Below the pieces are notes generated by a model. That model did no database searches, was not told the origin of the DNA, and was given only the letters and a program-made list of their open reading frames with translations. The position numbers and the translations under genes are program-made. Below, piece by piece: positions 1 to 9,969 of a stretch of 64,000 nucleotides of DNA. The stretch's first letter is position 1. Each line of letters opens with the position of its first letter. The stretch comes from Haloferula sp. BvORR071 (lineage in GTDB: Bacteria; Verrucomicrobiota; Verrucomicrobiia; Verrucomicrobiales; Akkermansiaceae): positions 1 to 64,000 of the forward strand of contig NZ_BATP01000028.1 of the NCBI RefSeq assembly GCF_000739615.1, written 5' to 3'.

Positions 1-2
1 GC

Positions 3-3000
3 TCTTTCAGCGTAGAGGTTTGGCTGAAACCAACCGCTATTCCCGCGGCGGGTGCGCTGATCTGCCCGATCGCCTCCTGGCGTGAGAATACCGACACCTT
101 CGGGCGCGAGGGCTGGCTCATTTATCAGGGCGACGCGGCTACCGGGTTCAATTTCCGCACTTACAACAAGAACGCGGCGACCATCGCAGCAAGCATCACC
201 TCGGGAGCCGGGGTGACCGCCGGTGCCTGGCACCACGTGGTGGCGACTTGGGACAACAGCGCCTCGGTCGCCAAGATCTACGTGAATGGTGTGCTGAAGA
301 CGACCAGCGCGGTGATCGCACCTGGCGGCACGAACAACCGGGCCTTTGATCCGAACACCAGCATGCCCCTCACCTTGGGCTCGCGTTCCGACAATGCCTT
401 TGCCTGGCAGGGCGGTATAGATGAGCCGGCCTATTACACCTCCGTGCTGAGCGATGCGCAGGTTCTGGCGCACTACAACAACGGCATCAATCCCGCCCCC
501 CCGACCTCCTACGACACGGTGGTAGCGGCAAACTCGCCGGTGGGCTACTGGCGCCTGAACGAGGCGGTTTTCGTGCCGCGGACCCCGCCGCCGGCGGACA
601 ACCTTGGCACCTTGGGCAGCGCGGCCGATGGCGGCTACGTGGCCGGAGCGAAGAATTCGACCACTGGTCCGGCGACGGGCTCCGGGTTCTCCGGCTTCGG
701 TGCGAGCAATTCCGCCCTCTCGCTGCAGAATGCCAACGGCTACGTGAGCAGCTTCCAGCCGCTGCTGAACAACCGCACCGCCTTTACGGTGATGGGCTGG
801 GTGAAGCGGGGAGTAACGCATTCCGCGCGCGGCGGTTACTTCGGCCAGAATGACCTGTTGGAATTCGGCGATGCCAACAATGGAACCCAGATCGAGGCAT
901 GGAGCTCGGCATCCGGACAGATCCTGACCGATGCCCCCTACCCCTTCGGCGATGACCAGTGGGGCCACATCGCCTACGTGGCGGATGGGACCAAGGTGCA
1001 GCTTTACCTCAACGGTGTGCTGTCCAAGACGGTGACCTCGACGGTTGGCAGCTACGGAACTTCCACCTACAACTTCAACATTGGCGGCGGCGGCGTGTTT
1101 GCGGCGACGGGCGACTACTTCCGCGGTGATATCGACGAGGTCGCGATCTTCGACCACGCGGTGACTTCCGGGCGGATCAAGCAATTCTACGACACCGCCT
1201 TGGGCAATGTTGGCCCGGGCTTCGTGGATACCTTCCCTGCGGTCTCGCCCGCCGGCGAGATTCCGGAAGGGCAGCCCTACACGCTATCGATCGATCCGAC
1301 GGGAACGCCGCCTTTCACCTACAAGTGGAAGCTCGGTAATACGGAGATCCCGGGTGCGACCTCGCGGACTTACACCGTGAACTCAGCGGCGGCGAACAAC
1401 CCGATCAGCGCGCCCTACACCTACTCGGTGGAAGTCACCAATGGCAGTGGCACGAGCACCAGCGATGCGACCGACGTGTTCGTGACGGCAGTGCTGAAGT
1501 GGACCGGCAACGCGCCCTCAAATGCCGGGCAGTGGGATCTGGGAGTCTCGCAGAACTGGAAGACCTTAACCGGCAACGTCGCCTCGGTTTATTCGGATGA
1601 CTACGCGGTCCAGTTCGACGACACGGCACCGGCGTCCGGCAACGTGACCATGGCCGCCGATGTGTTCCCGAAAGCGCTGATCTTCAACAACAGCACAGCC
1701 AAGAACTACAGCTTCACAGGGCCCTTCTCAATCAGCGGCCCGACCGGAGCAACCCTCTCGAAAAGTGGCACCGGCACAGTGGAACTCGCCAACGACGTGG
1801 TGAGCATGGACAGCGTGGTGGTCAATGCCGGGACTGTCCGCGTCGGCAATGGCACCACCGGCAGCCTGACGCCGGTCACCACCGTGAAGGTCCAAGGCGG
1901 CACCCTGGAAGTGAAGCAAGCAAGCGGAACCACCTACGACAGCCCGACGGTGGTCAGCGCCGGCGGTACGCTGACGACTACCGGCACCGGTGACCTGAAC
2001 TTCGTCGGCCCGATCTCGGGTGCGGGGAATGAAGTCTTCGACCGGAATGGCGTGGTGGTGAATGGTGCCAATTCGGTCGGTGGCACGGTCACGATCAACT
2101 CGGGCCTAACCGCCTTCGACGGGAGCCAGCAAGCGAACCGATTGGCCGTCAACAAGCTGATTACGGTGAATTCCGGCGCGACGATGGAAATCCGCGGGGT
2201 GAACGCCTTGCCCACCGCCGCCAACTCGGTGGATGTGGCGCTGAATGGCAGCACGCTCAACGTGGTCTCCGGCGGCAGCACGGCGACCGGTGCAGGCGGC
2301 CAGAGCCACCACCACTTGCGGAACCTGAACTTGAATGGAGCCACGATCAACCTCCCCTACTCTGGTGGCGGCAGCGCCTACGACGGGGAGAGCTTCCAGC
2401 TCAATGGTGACATCACGGTGAGCGGCTCGACGGCATCCACCATCACCTTCGGCAGTGGTGCAACTACCGGAAATGCCGGGATGTCGATTTCAGCTCCGAC
2501 AACATCCACCACCCACACCATCACGGTGCCGGACACCTTGTTGGGACCGGCGGCGGATCTGATCATCAATGCTGAGATCGAGAACTGCGATGCCGCTGCC
2601 GCGAACTCGCAGGCAGCCATCCTGGCGAAGGCCGGGACCGGAACCTTGCGTTTGGCGAATGCCATTACGCACACCTTCAGCGGAACCCTGCGGATCGATG
2701 GTGGCACCTTGGAAGCCACCGGCTCGATTCCCGGGCCGCTGGTGATTGCCGGGGCCTCAAGCATCACGCCTGGTCCCGGAGTGGCGACCTTTACCGCAGG
2801 CAACACGACCATGAACGGGACTTACCGCTGCGACATCGACGGCGCGACCTGCGACAAGATCGTGGCCAACGGCGGGCTGAGCTTCCAACCGGGATCCCAG
2901 ATCGTGTTCACCGTTCTGGCCGGGGGTGCCACCGCGTCTGCCTACGAGATCGCGCATTGCACCGGAACGATCGACGGGGCGCTGCCAAATGTCGTCGGGA

Positions 3001-3791
3001 AACCGGCCGGGTATAACCTCACCTTGGTCTCCGGCAATTCGCTGGTGCTGCTCAAAGCCAACGCGGGCTTGGGAGTCGTGATCACTCCGACGCCACCGCC
3101 AGCAGGAGGAAACGAGACCTTCGCCACGCATGGCGGCGGCTTCGCGAACAGCGCCTCGGTTTCACCCGAAGCGGACTGGGTCTACAGCAACGGCGCATGG
3201 CGGAGCAACGGCCAGGCATCTGCGGGTGGCAATGACAACACCACCTACCTGATGAGCCCGATCTACACCCTGACCCAGTCCGGGCCGATCACGCTGAGCT
3301 TCAACCACCGCTATAGCTTCGAGCCGGACTTCTATGACGGTGGTGCGGTGGATGTGAGCATCAACGGCGCCGCCTTCACCCGGGTCCCGCTCGCGTCGTT
3401 CAGCCTCAACGGCTACAATGGCTCCGTCCGCGGTGACTCCGGCACGACCCTGCAAGGTCAGCCGGCCTTCGTGGAGAACTCCACGGGACATCCCAGCTAC
3501 ATCACCAGCACCTGCACCCTGGGCACAGGTGTGAGCGGGAACACGGTACAGGTCCGCTTCATCTCCTCCTCAGACCCGAATACCTCGGGTAACCTGACGC
3601 CGCAGGGCTGGGAGATCGATTCGTTCCAACTGTCCAATGCCGAGGCGAAGCTGCTGACGCTGACCTGGCCAGCCGGGACGCTGCAGTATTCCAATACCTT
3701 GATGCCGCCGTGGACGAACTTGAACGTGACCAGCCCGTACGTGATCGACACGAAGCAAGGCTACAAGCGCTTCTTCCGCGTTGGCCCGTAA
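3..3791 (+). CDS. Large secreted LamG / beta-strand-repeat surface protein (5' end outside window)
   Basis: The reading frame is open from base 3, so the gene begins upstream of the window; the first internal GTG at 213 is not its start. The visible part holds a partial LamG/concanavalin-like jellyroll, a second LamG domain (about 520-1190), an Ig-like domain (about 1230-1480, ending VEVTNGSG), and a long beta-helical stretch with autotransporter-associated strand repeats such as LSKSGTGTVEL and LAKAGTGTLRL. A MAM/choice-of-anchor-like domain follows (about 3110-3620), then the C-terminal block WPAGTLQYSN...PPWTN...FFRVGP that is common in verrucomicrobial exported proteins. It is probably an extracellular adhesin or polysaccharide-binding protein. 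The substrate cannot be told from sequence. No PEP-CTERM anchor is visible. Confidence 0.85.
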   Translation, partial: SFSVEVWLKPTAIPAAGALICPIASWRENTDTFGREGWLIYQGDAATGFNFRTYNKNAATIAASITSGAGVTAGAWHHVVATWDNSASVAKIYVNGVLKTTSAVIAPGGTNNRAFDPNTSMPLTLGSRSDNAFAWQGGIDEPAYYTSVLSDAQVLAHYNNGINPAPPTSYDTVVAANSPVGYWRLNEAVFVPRTPPPADNLGTLGSAADGGYVAGAKNSTTGPATGSGFSGFGASNSALSLQNANGYVSSFQPLLNNRTAFTVMGWVKRGVTHSARGGYFGQNDLLEFGDANNGTQIEAWSSASGQILTDAPYPFGDDQWGHIAYVADGTKVQLYLNGVLSKTVTSTVGSYGTSTYNFNIGGGGVFAATGDYFRGDIDEVAIFDHAVTSGRIKQFYDTALGNVGPGFVDTFPAVSPAGEIPEGQPYTLSIDPTGTPPFTYKWKLGNTEIPGATSRTYTVNSAAANNPISAPYTYSVEVTNGSGTSTSDATDVFVTAVLKWTGNAPSNAGQWDLGVSQNWKTLTGNVASVYSDDYAVQFDDTAPASGNVTMAADVFPKALIFNNSTAKNYSFTGPFSISGPTGATLSKSGTGTVELANDVVSMDSVVVNAGTVRVGNGTTGSLTPVTTVKVQGGTLEVKQASGTTYDSPTVVSAGGTLTTTGTGDLNFVGPISGAGNEVFDRNGVVVNGANSVGGTVTINSGLTAFDGSQQANRLAVNKLITVNSGATMEIRGVNALPTAANSVDVALNGSTLNVVSGGSTATGAGGQSHHHLRNLNLNGATINLPYSGGGSAYDGESFQLNGDITVSGSTASTITFGSGATTGNAGMSISAPTTSTTHTITVPDTLLGPAADLIINAEIENCDAAAANSQAAILAKAGTGTLRLANAITHTFSGTLRIDGGTLEATGSIPGPLVIAGASSITPGPGVATFTAGNTTMNGTYRCDIDGATCDKIVANGGLSFQPGSQIVFTVLAGGATASAYEIAHCTGTIDGALPNVVGKPAGYNLTLVSGNSLVLLKANAGLGVVITPTPPPAGGNETFATHGGGFANSASVSPEADWVYSNGAWRSNGQASAGGNDNTTYLMSPIYTLTQSGPITLSFNHRYSFEPDFYDGGAVDVSINGAAFTRVPLASFSLNGYNGSVRGDSGTTLQGQPAFVENSTGHPSYITSTCTLGTGVSGNTVQVRFISSSDPNTSGNLTPQGWEIDSFQLSNAEAKLLTLTWPAGTLQYSNTLMPPWTNLNVTSPYVIDTKQGYKRFFRVGP

Positions 3792-3830
3792 GCGGAGTCC
3801 GCGGTTGAACGACTGACTGACAATTCGAAG

Positions 3831-3861
3831 ACGGGCGGGTGGCAACACCCGCCCGTTTTTT
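3831..3861 (+). terminator. Rho-independent terminator after the LamG protein
   Basis: A perfect 10-bp stem (3831-3840 with 3847-3856) with loop GGCAAC is followed by a run of Ts. It lies 40 bases after the stop of the surface-protein gene. Confidence 0.9.
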
Positions 3862-3880
3862 GTCGGCGGACAGACCGGGA

Positions 3881-3920
3881 ATTCCAGATCTCAAATTTGA
3901 AACTTCAGATCTGAAACCTT
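3881..3920. repeat. AT-rich palindromic intergenic element, copy 1
   Basis: Contains the 13-nt core ATCTCAAATTTGA (3888-3900) shared with copies at 11773-11785 and 38682-38694. The small palindromes CAAATTTG and CAGATCTG (3906-3913) are nested in it. Like the other copies it is preceded by CCGGGA and sits in a gene gap. It is clearly more AT-rich than its surroundings. Confidence 0.6.
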
Positions 3921-3985
3921 GGGCGTGAATGACGGACGCAGTCCCTTGGCCCAAGAAATGACGCCCGGAGAGCGACACTCCGGAG

Positions 3986-4648
3986 CTACTTCTTGAGGGG
4001 CTGGCCTTGGCCGACGCCCTTCACTTCGAGGGGGGCAGCACCGGGGCCAGGTTTAGGCGGCCCCATGGGCTCCGGCGTCGCGGGCTTGTCCGCTTGGGCA
4101 GGAGCTGCCGCGGCGTCTTGCTGGGTGCGGATCGCTTGGAAAAGGAGATTGTAGTTGTGACGGATCGCGGCGGGGAAGTTCACGCGACCGGGCTCGACGA
4201 TCTTTTCCCGCATGATCTTCGAGGTCAGGTCCGCGGTGAGATCGGCGCCGACCTTCATGGCGCCGCCGACCACCGGGGCACCACCTGCCACCGTGCCACC
4301 GGTGCGGATCACATCGCTGGCGATGGTCTGGCCCTGCAGGGCGAGATTCGATTGCGCGGAAACGACCGAGCCATCCTTGCCTACCGTGATCTCGAGGACC
4401 GCGTGGTCATTGCTGGAGAGCCAGCCGCGCAGGTGGTCGATGCGGAGCGAGGCGAAGACCCCGCCATCGGGCGTCGGCGTGATCTCCGGCTTGTAGGTGC
4501 GGTAGGAGGAGCCGGAGAGGTCGTAGTCGCAGGCGGATTTGCCCTTGGCTTCCCAGCCGCCGAGGCTCTTGCCAAAGGCGTCGATATCGATTCCCACACC
4601 AGCGTGGAGGCTGGTGACGAGGGAAAGGGCGAGAATGGTGCGGATCAT
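3986..4648 (-). CDS. Secreted protein of unknown function
   Basis: About 220 residues. I chose the ATG at 4648 because it gives a compact signal peptide, MIRTILALSLVTSLHAG. The ATG at 4711 is possible and has an AAGG upstream, but it would add a charged extension before the signal. The mature part has beta-rich segments (HAVLEITVGKDGSV) and a hydrophobic glycine-rich stretch (GGTVAGGAPVVGGAMKVG). The tail is rich in proline and alanine. I recognise no family. It stands alone between converging and diverging neighbours. Confidence 0.6.
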   Translation of the reverse strand: MIRTILALSLVTSLHAGVGIDIDAFGKSLGGWEAKGKSACDYDLSGSSYRTYKPEITPTPDGGVFASLRIDHLRGWLSSNDHAVLEITVGKDGSVVSAQSNLALQGQTIASDVIRTGGTVAGGAPVVGGAMKVGADLTADLTSKIMREKIVEPGRVNFPAAIRHNYNLLFQAIRTQQDAAAAPAQADKPATPEPMGPPKPGPGAAPLEVKGVGQGQPLKK

Positions 4649-4857
4649 GACGGAAGCGGCGCGCGGCCAGAATACCACCCGCTGGACGCAAAGCTTCAGT
4701 GAAAAATTCATAGCCTTGCAGATCTGCCCACTTGCAGAGAAGTCCACAAAATCCGAAAGAAACGCAGATCCGCATGCCGTAGCTGCGGGCCTCACGAACG
4801 CTCCGACCTGGCATCCGTGGCATTTTATCCCATAGAACCTGTTTGAACTGTTTTCTC

Positions 4858-7800
4858 ATGATTTCCAATCGAATGAACTACTGGGGCCGCGCTGGGGCGG
4901 TGATGGTCTGCACCGCGAGTGCGGTCATCGCGGCAGAACCCTTGGTGCAGCTCCAGAAGGGCGATCACATCGCGATCGTCGGCAGCGGCTTGGCGGATCG
5001 CCAGCAGCACCACGCGTGGCTGGAGGCCTTCATCCACCGCACTTATCCGGATCTGGACCTGACGGTCCGCAACTTGGGCTTCTCGGCGGACGAGGTGAGC
5101 GTGAAGCCGCGCTCGGCGGACGTGCCGCCGACGGAGTGGTTCCTTTCGATGAAGAAGGGCGACAGCACCAAGCCGGGCGAAGCGAACGTGATCTACAAGG
5201 CTGGGACCGATTTCGGAGCCGATGTGATCTTCGCCTACTGGGGCTTCAATGAGTCCTTCCGCGGGCCGGATGGCCTGGAGAAGTTCAAGGCGGATCTGGG
5301 ACAGTACCTGGATACCCAGAAGGGTGCGAACTACGATGGCAAGGGCGCTCCCAGACTGGTGCTGTTCTCGCCGATCGCGCAGGAGGATCTGAAGGATCCG
5401 AATTTCTCCGATGGTGCCACGAACAACGCGAACCTGGAGATTTATACCAAGGCAATGGCGGAAGTGGCGAAGGCGAAGGGCGTGCCCTTCGTGGATCTCT
5501 TCACGCCGTCCAAGGAGATGTTCGCGAAGGCGGGGTCGCCGCTCACCATCAACGGCATTCACTTGACGGAAGATGGCGATCGCCAGCTTGCGCCGATCCA
5601 ATTCCGCGCGCTCTTCGGAAAGGAGCCGCCGGCCCTTGAGGATCCCTTGCTCGGCAAGATCCGCTCGGCCGTGTTGGACAAGAACATCGAGTGGCACCAC
5701 CGCTACCGCACCGTCGACCAATACAACATTTACGGCGACCGCTCGCGGATCGCCTACGAGGGCGTGACCAATGCGAAGACACTGGGCGAGGAAATGGCGC
5801 AGCGTGACGTGAAGACCGCCAACCGCGACAAGCGTGTGTGGGCAGTGGCCAAGGGCGGCGACCTGAAGGTGGCCGACGACAACCTGCCCGCGGTGAATCT
5901 GGTCCCGCCGAACCGCAAGGACGAGGTCCCCTACATGGACCCGGAGGAAGCGATCAAGTACCTGAAGCTGCCGCCGAAGTGCAAAGTCGAATTGATCGCC
6001 TCCGAGAAGACGATCCCCGAGCTGATCAACCCGGTGCAGATGAATTTCGACACCAAGGGCAGACTGTGGATCTCGGCATGGCCGACCTACCCGGAGACGT
6101 CGCCGACGACGACGAACTTCGACAAGCTGCTGGTCATGGATCTGGATCCGAAGACCGGCAAGGTCGCGAAGACGACGGTCTTCGCCGATGGCTTGAACTG
6201 CCCCACCGGCTTCCAGTTCTACAAGGATGGCGTGCTGGTGATGCAATCGCCGGACCTGATCTACCTGCGTGACTCCGATGGCGACGGCAAGGCGGACGTG
6301 AAGGAGCGCGTGCTGCATGGCCTGGATGCCGCGGACTCGCACCACGAGACGAACTCGATGTGCCTTGAGCCGGGCGGTGCGGTCTATCTCAGCGATGGTG
6401 TCTTCCACCGCAGCAACGTGGAGACCTTCAACGGACCGGTGCGCAACCAGGACGGCGGGATCTACCGCTACGAGCCGAATACCGGCAAGTTCATGCGCCA
6501 CGCGCCTTACGGCTTCGCGAACCCGCACGGCCGGGTCTTCGACTACTGGGGCAATGACCTGATCACCGACGCGACGGGCAACGACAACTACTTCGGCCCC
6601 GCAATGAGCGGTCACCTCGATACCGGGGCGCACCCAGGCATGCAGCGTTTCTGGGATCGTCCCTCGCGGCCTTGCCCCGGCACGGCGATCCTGAGCAGCC
6701 GGCATTTCCCGGATGACTGGCAGGGCTCGTTCCTGAACACCAACGTGATCAGCATCCAGGGGATCTTCCGCGCCAAGCTCACGGAAGAGGGCTCGGGCAT
6801 CAAGGGCGAGACGCTGGAGAACCTGATCTCCACGGACATCGCGAAGAACCCGAACTTCCGCCCCTCTGGCATCTCGGTGGCGCCGGATGGCTCGCTCTAC
6901 TTCATGGACTGGTCGCAGATGCTGATCGGTCACTTGCAGCACCACCTGCGCGACCCGAATCGCGACCACCAGCACGGCCGCCTCTACCGCATCACCTACG
7001 AAGGCCGTCCGCTGCTGGAGCCGAAGAAGATCGACGGCGAGCCGGTGGCGAAGCTGTTAGAACTGTTGAAGGAGCCCGAGGACAACGTGCGGATGCGCGC
7101 GAAGATCGAGCTCGGCAAGCACGACTCGAAGGATGTGATCCGCGGGGTGAACGAGTGGATCAAGACACTCGACACCAAGGATCCTGGCTTCGAGCACCAG
7201 ATGCTGGAAGCCCTGTGGGTGCACCAGTGGCACAACGTGGTGGACCTCGACCTGCTCAAGCGTGAGCTCAAGTCACCCGAACCGCGGGCACGGGCCCAAG
7301 CGGTACGCGTGATGGGCTATTGGCGTGACCGGGTGCCGAATGCAATCGAACTGCTGAAGGTGGCGGCCGATGACGAGGCGCCGCGCGTGCGCTTGGAAGC
7401 CGTCCGTGTGGCGAGCTACTTCCGCCAGTGGGAAGCCGCCGACGTAGCGCTCACCGCGCTCAAGCACCCGGCCGACTACTACATCAACTACTGCCTCAAG
7501 GAGACCATGCGGCAACTGACGCCGTGGTGGAAGGATGCGATCGCACAGGGCAAGGCACTGGCCGCGGACAATCCAGCGGGGATCGATTACATCATGGGCT
7601 CGGTGAACGGCGCGGAACTCGCGAAGCTGCCGAAGTCGCCCGTGACCCTGACCGCACTGCTGACCCGTGGCGATGTGCCGGCGGCACAGCGGACGGAAGC
7701 ACTCACCGAGCTGGCAAAGCTGAAGAACAGCAGCGCGCTGGAGACCCTTCTGGGTGTGCTCGCGCCGGTGGCGAAGAGTGGCAGCGGGGCGGCGACGGAC

Positions 7801-9279
7801 CTCTGCCGACTGATGCTCTTGCAACCCGCGGCGGACCTGAAGGCCGCACGGGCGAAGATCGAGCCACTGGCAGGCAAGGCCAATGCCGACATCGTGCGCC
7901 AGAGCGCCTTGGCCGCCTTGATCGCGATCGATGGTAGCATCGACTCCGCTTGGGGCAGCGCCGGACAATCACCGGAAGCGATGACCGACTTCCTCGAAGC
8001 GCTGCCGCTGGTGACGGATCCCGCCCTGCGTGGCACCGCCTTCGACAAGGTTCTGCCGCTGCTGAGCAAGATGCCGCAGCCGATCGAGAGCGCGCTGGAA
8101 AGCGGCAAGGGCGGCAAGGCCCGCTACGTGCGGATCGAGCTGCCGCGCAATGGCACGCTGACCCTGGCGGAAGTGCAGGTCTTCGCGAACGGCGTGAACG
8201 TCGCGACCAGCGGCGCCGCCAAACAATCGAGCACCGCCCACGGTGGCGTCGCCCAACACGCGATCGATGGCAAGACCGACGCCGGCTACGAATCCGGAAC
8301 CCAGACCCACACCAACGAGGGCGAGAAGAATCCTTGGTGGGAAGTGGACCTCAAGACCGACCAGCCGGTGACGGCAGTGACCGTATGGAACCGCAGCGGC
8401 TATGAGGAGAGGCTCGACCGTTTCACTCTCACGGTGCTGGATTCGCAGCGTCGCGAGATCTTCAAGAAGACGGCCAACCCGGCACCGAAGCTGAGCAGCC
8501 GGATCGAAGTCACCAGTGATCCTTCCGCGGATCTCTATCGTGCCGCGATCCGAGCACTGACGAGCATCGGCAAGGAACCGCAGAAGGTCTTCGCCGGCTT
8601 GGTGGGCCTGATCCAGAAGGACCAGCAGGTGGCCACCGCGGCCAAGGGCATCGCCCAACTGCCGCGCAACACTTGGAACGCCGAGCTGGCCGACCCGGCT
8701 GCGGGCGGACTGGTGAATTGGGCGAAGAAGATCCCAACGGAGGACCGCACCTCGCAGGACTATATCGAGGTGGTGCAGGTGGCGAACGACCTCGCTGGCC
8801 TGATGCCGCCGGCGCGAGCCTCAGTGGCGCGCAAGGTCCTCAAGGACCTGCGGGTGAATTCCTTCGTGATCAAGGCGGTGCGCGAGCAACTGCGCTTCGA
8901 CACCGCAAGGCTGGTGGTGGAAGCGGGCAAGCCCTTCCAGGTGATCTTCGAGAACCCGGATGCGATGCCGCACAACCTGGTCTTCGTGCAACCCGGGACC
9001 CTGCAAGCGGTGGCTGAATCGGTGCAGACGAATCCGCCCGACAAGCTGGACGGCAAGGGCCGCGCCTATGTCTCGGACAAGGACTCGCGGGTCCTCGATG
9101 CGACCAAGCTGGTGGAACCCGGGCAGAAGGAGACGCTCTCTCTAACCGCTCCTGAGAAGGAAGGCGTGTATGAGTTCGTCTGCACCTTCCCGGGACACTG
9201 GGCCATCATGCAAGGCAAGCTGGTGGTGACCAAGGATGTGGATGCTTATCTGCAGGCGCACCCGGAGGCGGGGAAGTGA
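4858..9279 (+). CDS. SGNH - PVC-type dehydrogenase - HEAT - discoidin - azurin fusion protein
   Basis: A secreted protein of about 1473 residues; the signal peptide ends near VIAAEP. Order of domains: SGNH hydrolase-like domain (about 36-255), sorbosone/glucose-dehydrogenase-like propeller of the PVC membrane-bound dehydrogenase type (about 365-740), HEAT repeats (about 745-1070), F5/8 type C discoidin-like domain (about 1085-1205), and a C-terminal cupredoxin. The cupredoxin shows a type 1 copper set: H1372, C1442, H1447 and M1451 (motif CTFPGHWAIM). No CxxCH haem motif occurs anywhere. In the SGNH block V the usual Asp is Asn (N232-G-I-H235), so esterase activity is doubtful. It is probably a periplasmic sugar or polyol oxidase that hands electrons to copper. 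The start could also be the ATG at 4873. Confidence 0.85.
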   Translation: MISNRMNYWGRAGAVMVCTASAVIAAEPLVQLQKGDHIAIVGSGLADRQQHHAWLEAFIHRTYPDLDLTVRNLGFSADEVSVKPRSADVPPTEWFLSMKKGDSTKPGEANVIYKAGTDFGADVIFAYWGFNESFRGPDGLEKFKADLGQYLDTQKGANYDGKGAPRLVLFSPIAQEDLKDPNFSDGATNNANLEIYTKAMAEVAKAKGVPFVDLFTPSKEMFAKAGSPLTINGIHLTEDGDRQLAPIQFRALFGKEPPALEDPLLGKIRSAVLDKNIEWHHRYRTVDQYNIYGDRSRIAYEGVTNAKTLGEEMAQRDVKTANRDKRVWAVAKGGDLKVADDNLPAVNLVPPNRKDEVPYMDPEEAIKYLKLPPKCKVELIASEKTIPELINPVQMNFDTKGRLWISAWPTYPETSPTTTNFDKLLVMDLDPKTGKVAKTTVFADGLNCPTGFQFYKDGVLVMQSPDLIYLRDSDGDGKADVKERVLHGLDAADSHHETNSMCLEPGGAVYLSDGVFHRSNVETFNGPVRNQDGGIYRYEPNTGKFMRHAPYGFANPHGRVFDYWGNDLITDATGNDNYFGPAMSGHLDTGAHPGMQRFWDRPSRPCPGTAILSSRHFPDDWQGSFLNTNVISIQGIFRAKLTEEGSGIKGETLENLISTDIAKNPNFRPSGISVAPDGSLYFMDWSQMLIGHLQHHLRDPNRDHQHGRLYRITYEGRPLLEPKKIDGEPVAKLLELLKEPEDNVRMRAKIELGKHDSKDVIRGVNEWIKTLDTKDPGFEHQMLEALWVHQWHNVVDLDLLKRELKSPEPRARAQAVRVMGYWRDRVPNAIELLKVAADDEAPRVRLEAVRVASYFRQWEAADVALTALKHPADYYINYCLKETMRQLTPWWKDAIAQGKALAADNPAGIDYIMGSVNGAELAKLPKSPVTLTALLTRGDVPAAQRTEALTELAKLKNSSALETLLGVLAPVAKSGSGAATDLCRLMLLQPAADLKAARAKIEPLAGKANADIVRQSALAALIAIDGSIDSAWGSAGQSPEAMTDFLEALPLVTDPALRGTAFDKVLPLLSKMPQPIESALESGKGGKARYVRIELPRNGTLTLAEVQVFANGVNVATSGAAKQSSTAHGGVAQHAIDGKTDAGYESGTQTHTNEGEKNPWWEVDLKTDQPVTAVTVWNRSGYEERLDRFTLTVLDSQRREIFKKTANPAPKLSSRIEVTSDPSADLYRAAIRALTSIGKEPQKVFAGLVGLIQKDQQVATAAKGIAQLPRNTWNAELADPAAGGLVNWAKKIPTEDRTSQDYIEVVQVANDLAGLMPPARASVARKVLKDLRVNSFVIKAVREQLRFDTARLVVEAGKPFQVIFENPDAMPHNLVFVQPGTLQAVAESVQTNPPDKLDGKGRAYVSDKDSRVLDATKLVEPGQKETLSLTAPEKEGVYEFVCTFPGHWAIMQGKLVVTKDVDAYLQAHPEAGK

Positions 9280-9301
9280 GCCAAGAGTAAGATCAAACGA
9301 G

Positions 9302-9330
9302 AAAGGGGGACCGGTAGGTCCCCCTTTTTT
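9302..9330 (+). terminator. Rho-independent terminator after the azurin-fusion gene
   Basis: An 11-bp perfect stem (9302-9312 with 9317-9327) with loop GGTA is followed by a T run. Confidence 0.9.
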
Positions 9331-9522
9331 GTGTCTGCCAGGAAGAGCGAAGGCATCACTCAGGTCGAGGCAGGCGCGCGAATGTTGGGCGGTGGCGGAG
9401 TGCCGGGACTGATTCGTTCCGATAGAGCTGCCGGCTGTTAGATGCACTCGAAAGCTGCGAATCATCGCAGCAGTCCGAGGGCGGCTGCGCCGCGGCTATC
9501 TGGAGCACGTAAGAAGAAGATC

Positions 9523-9891
9523 TTAGTGACCCTTCAGGCCAAAGATCTTTTCGGTCTGCGCGGCGGCCTTCACCTTGTGGATGTCCTTCACGTAGGTGGC
9601 GACGGTCGCGAGGGCGGCGACGAGGGCGGCCCAGTCATCGCTGTAGCCAGCGCCGGGGATGATGTCCGGCACGAGGTCCACGGGCAGGATCAGGTAGCCC
9701 AAGGCGCCGATGATCACGCCCTTGGCCCAGGCGGGCGTCTCGGCGTCGCGCAGGCAATGGTAGAGGGTGAGCGCGGTGAGGACAGTCTTCCTCCCGGCGA
9801 CGAGGGCACAGCGGGAGATCTTCCGCCAGAGGTTTGGCGCGGAATACCACTGGCCGGCATCCTGATAGCGGCTTGGAAGTTCGGGGTTCAT
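9523..9891 (-). CDS. YkvA-family DUF1232 membrane protein
   Basis: 122 residues. The central hydrophobic segment with the family signature AKGVIIGALGYLILPVDLVPD matches DUF1232/YkvA (the P-x-D-x-x-P-D core). The family has one or two membrane segments and no known biochemical activity. It lies 78 bases downstream of pspA on the same strand, so the two may be co-transcribed. That points to a role in membrane homeostasis, but this is inferred from context only. Confidence 0.85.
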   Translation of the reverse strand: MNPELPSRYQDAGQWYSAPNLWRKISRCALVAGRKTVLTALTLYHCLRDAETPAWAKGVIIGALGYLILPVDLVPDIIPGAGYSDDWAALVAALATVATYVKDIHKVKAAAQTEKIFGLKGH

Positions 9892-9969
9892 TCAGCGGAA
9901 GCTAAGGCAGGAAACGGCAAGCGCCAACGGTTAGACCAAGTCCAGCCGCCAGCACCGTTTCTCATCCCC

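Noticed and set aside
4825-6975. 716-residue open frame antisense to the azurin-fusion gene
   Set aside because: It has low-complexity Arg/Val/His-rich translation typical of the antisense of GC-rich coding DNA, and the opposite strand encodes recognisable domains throughout.
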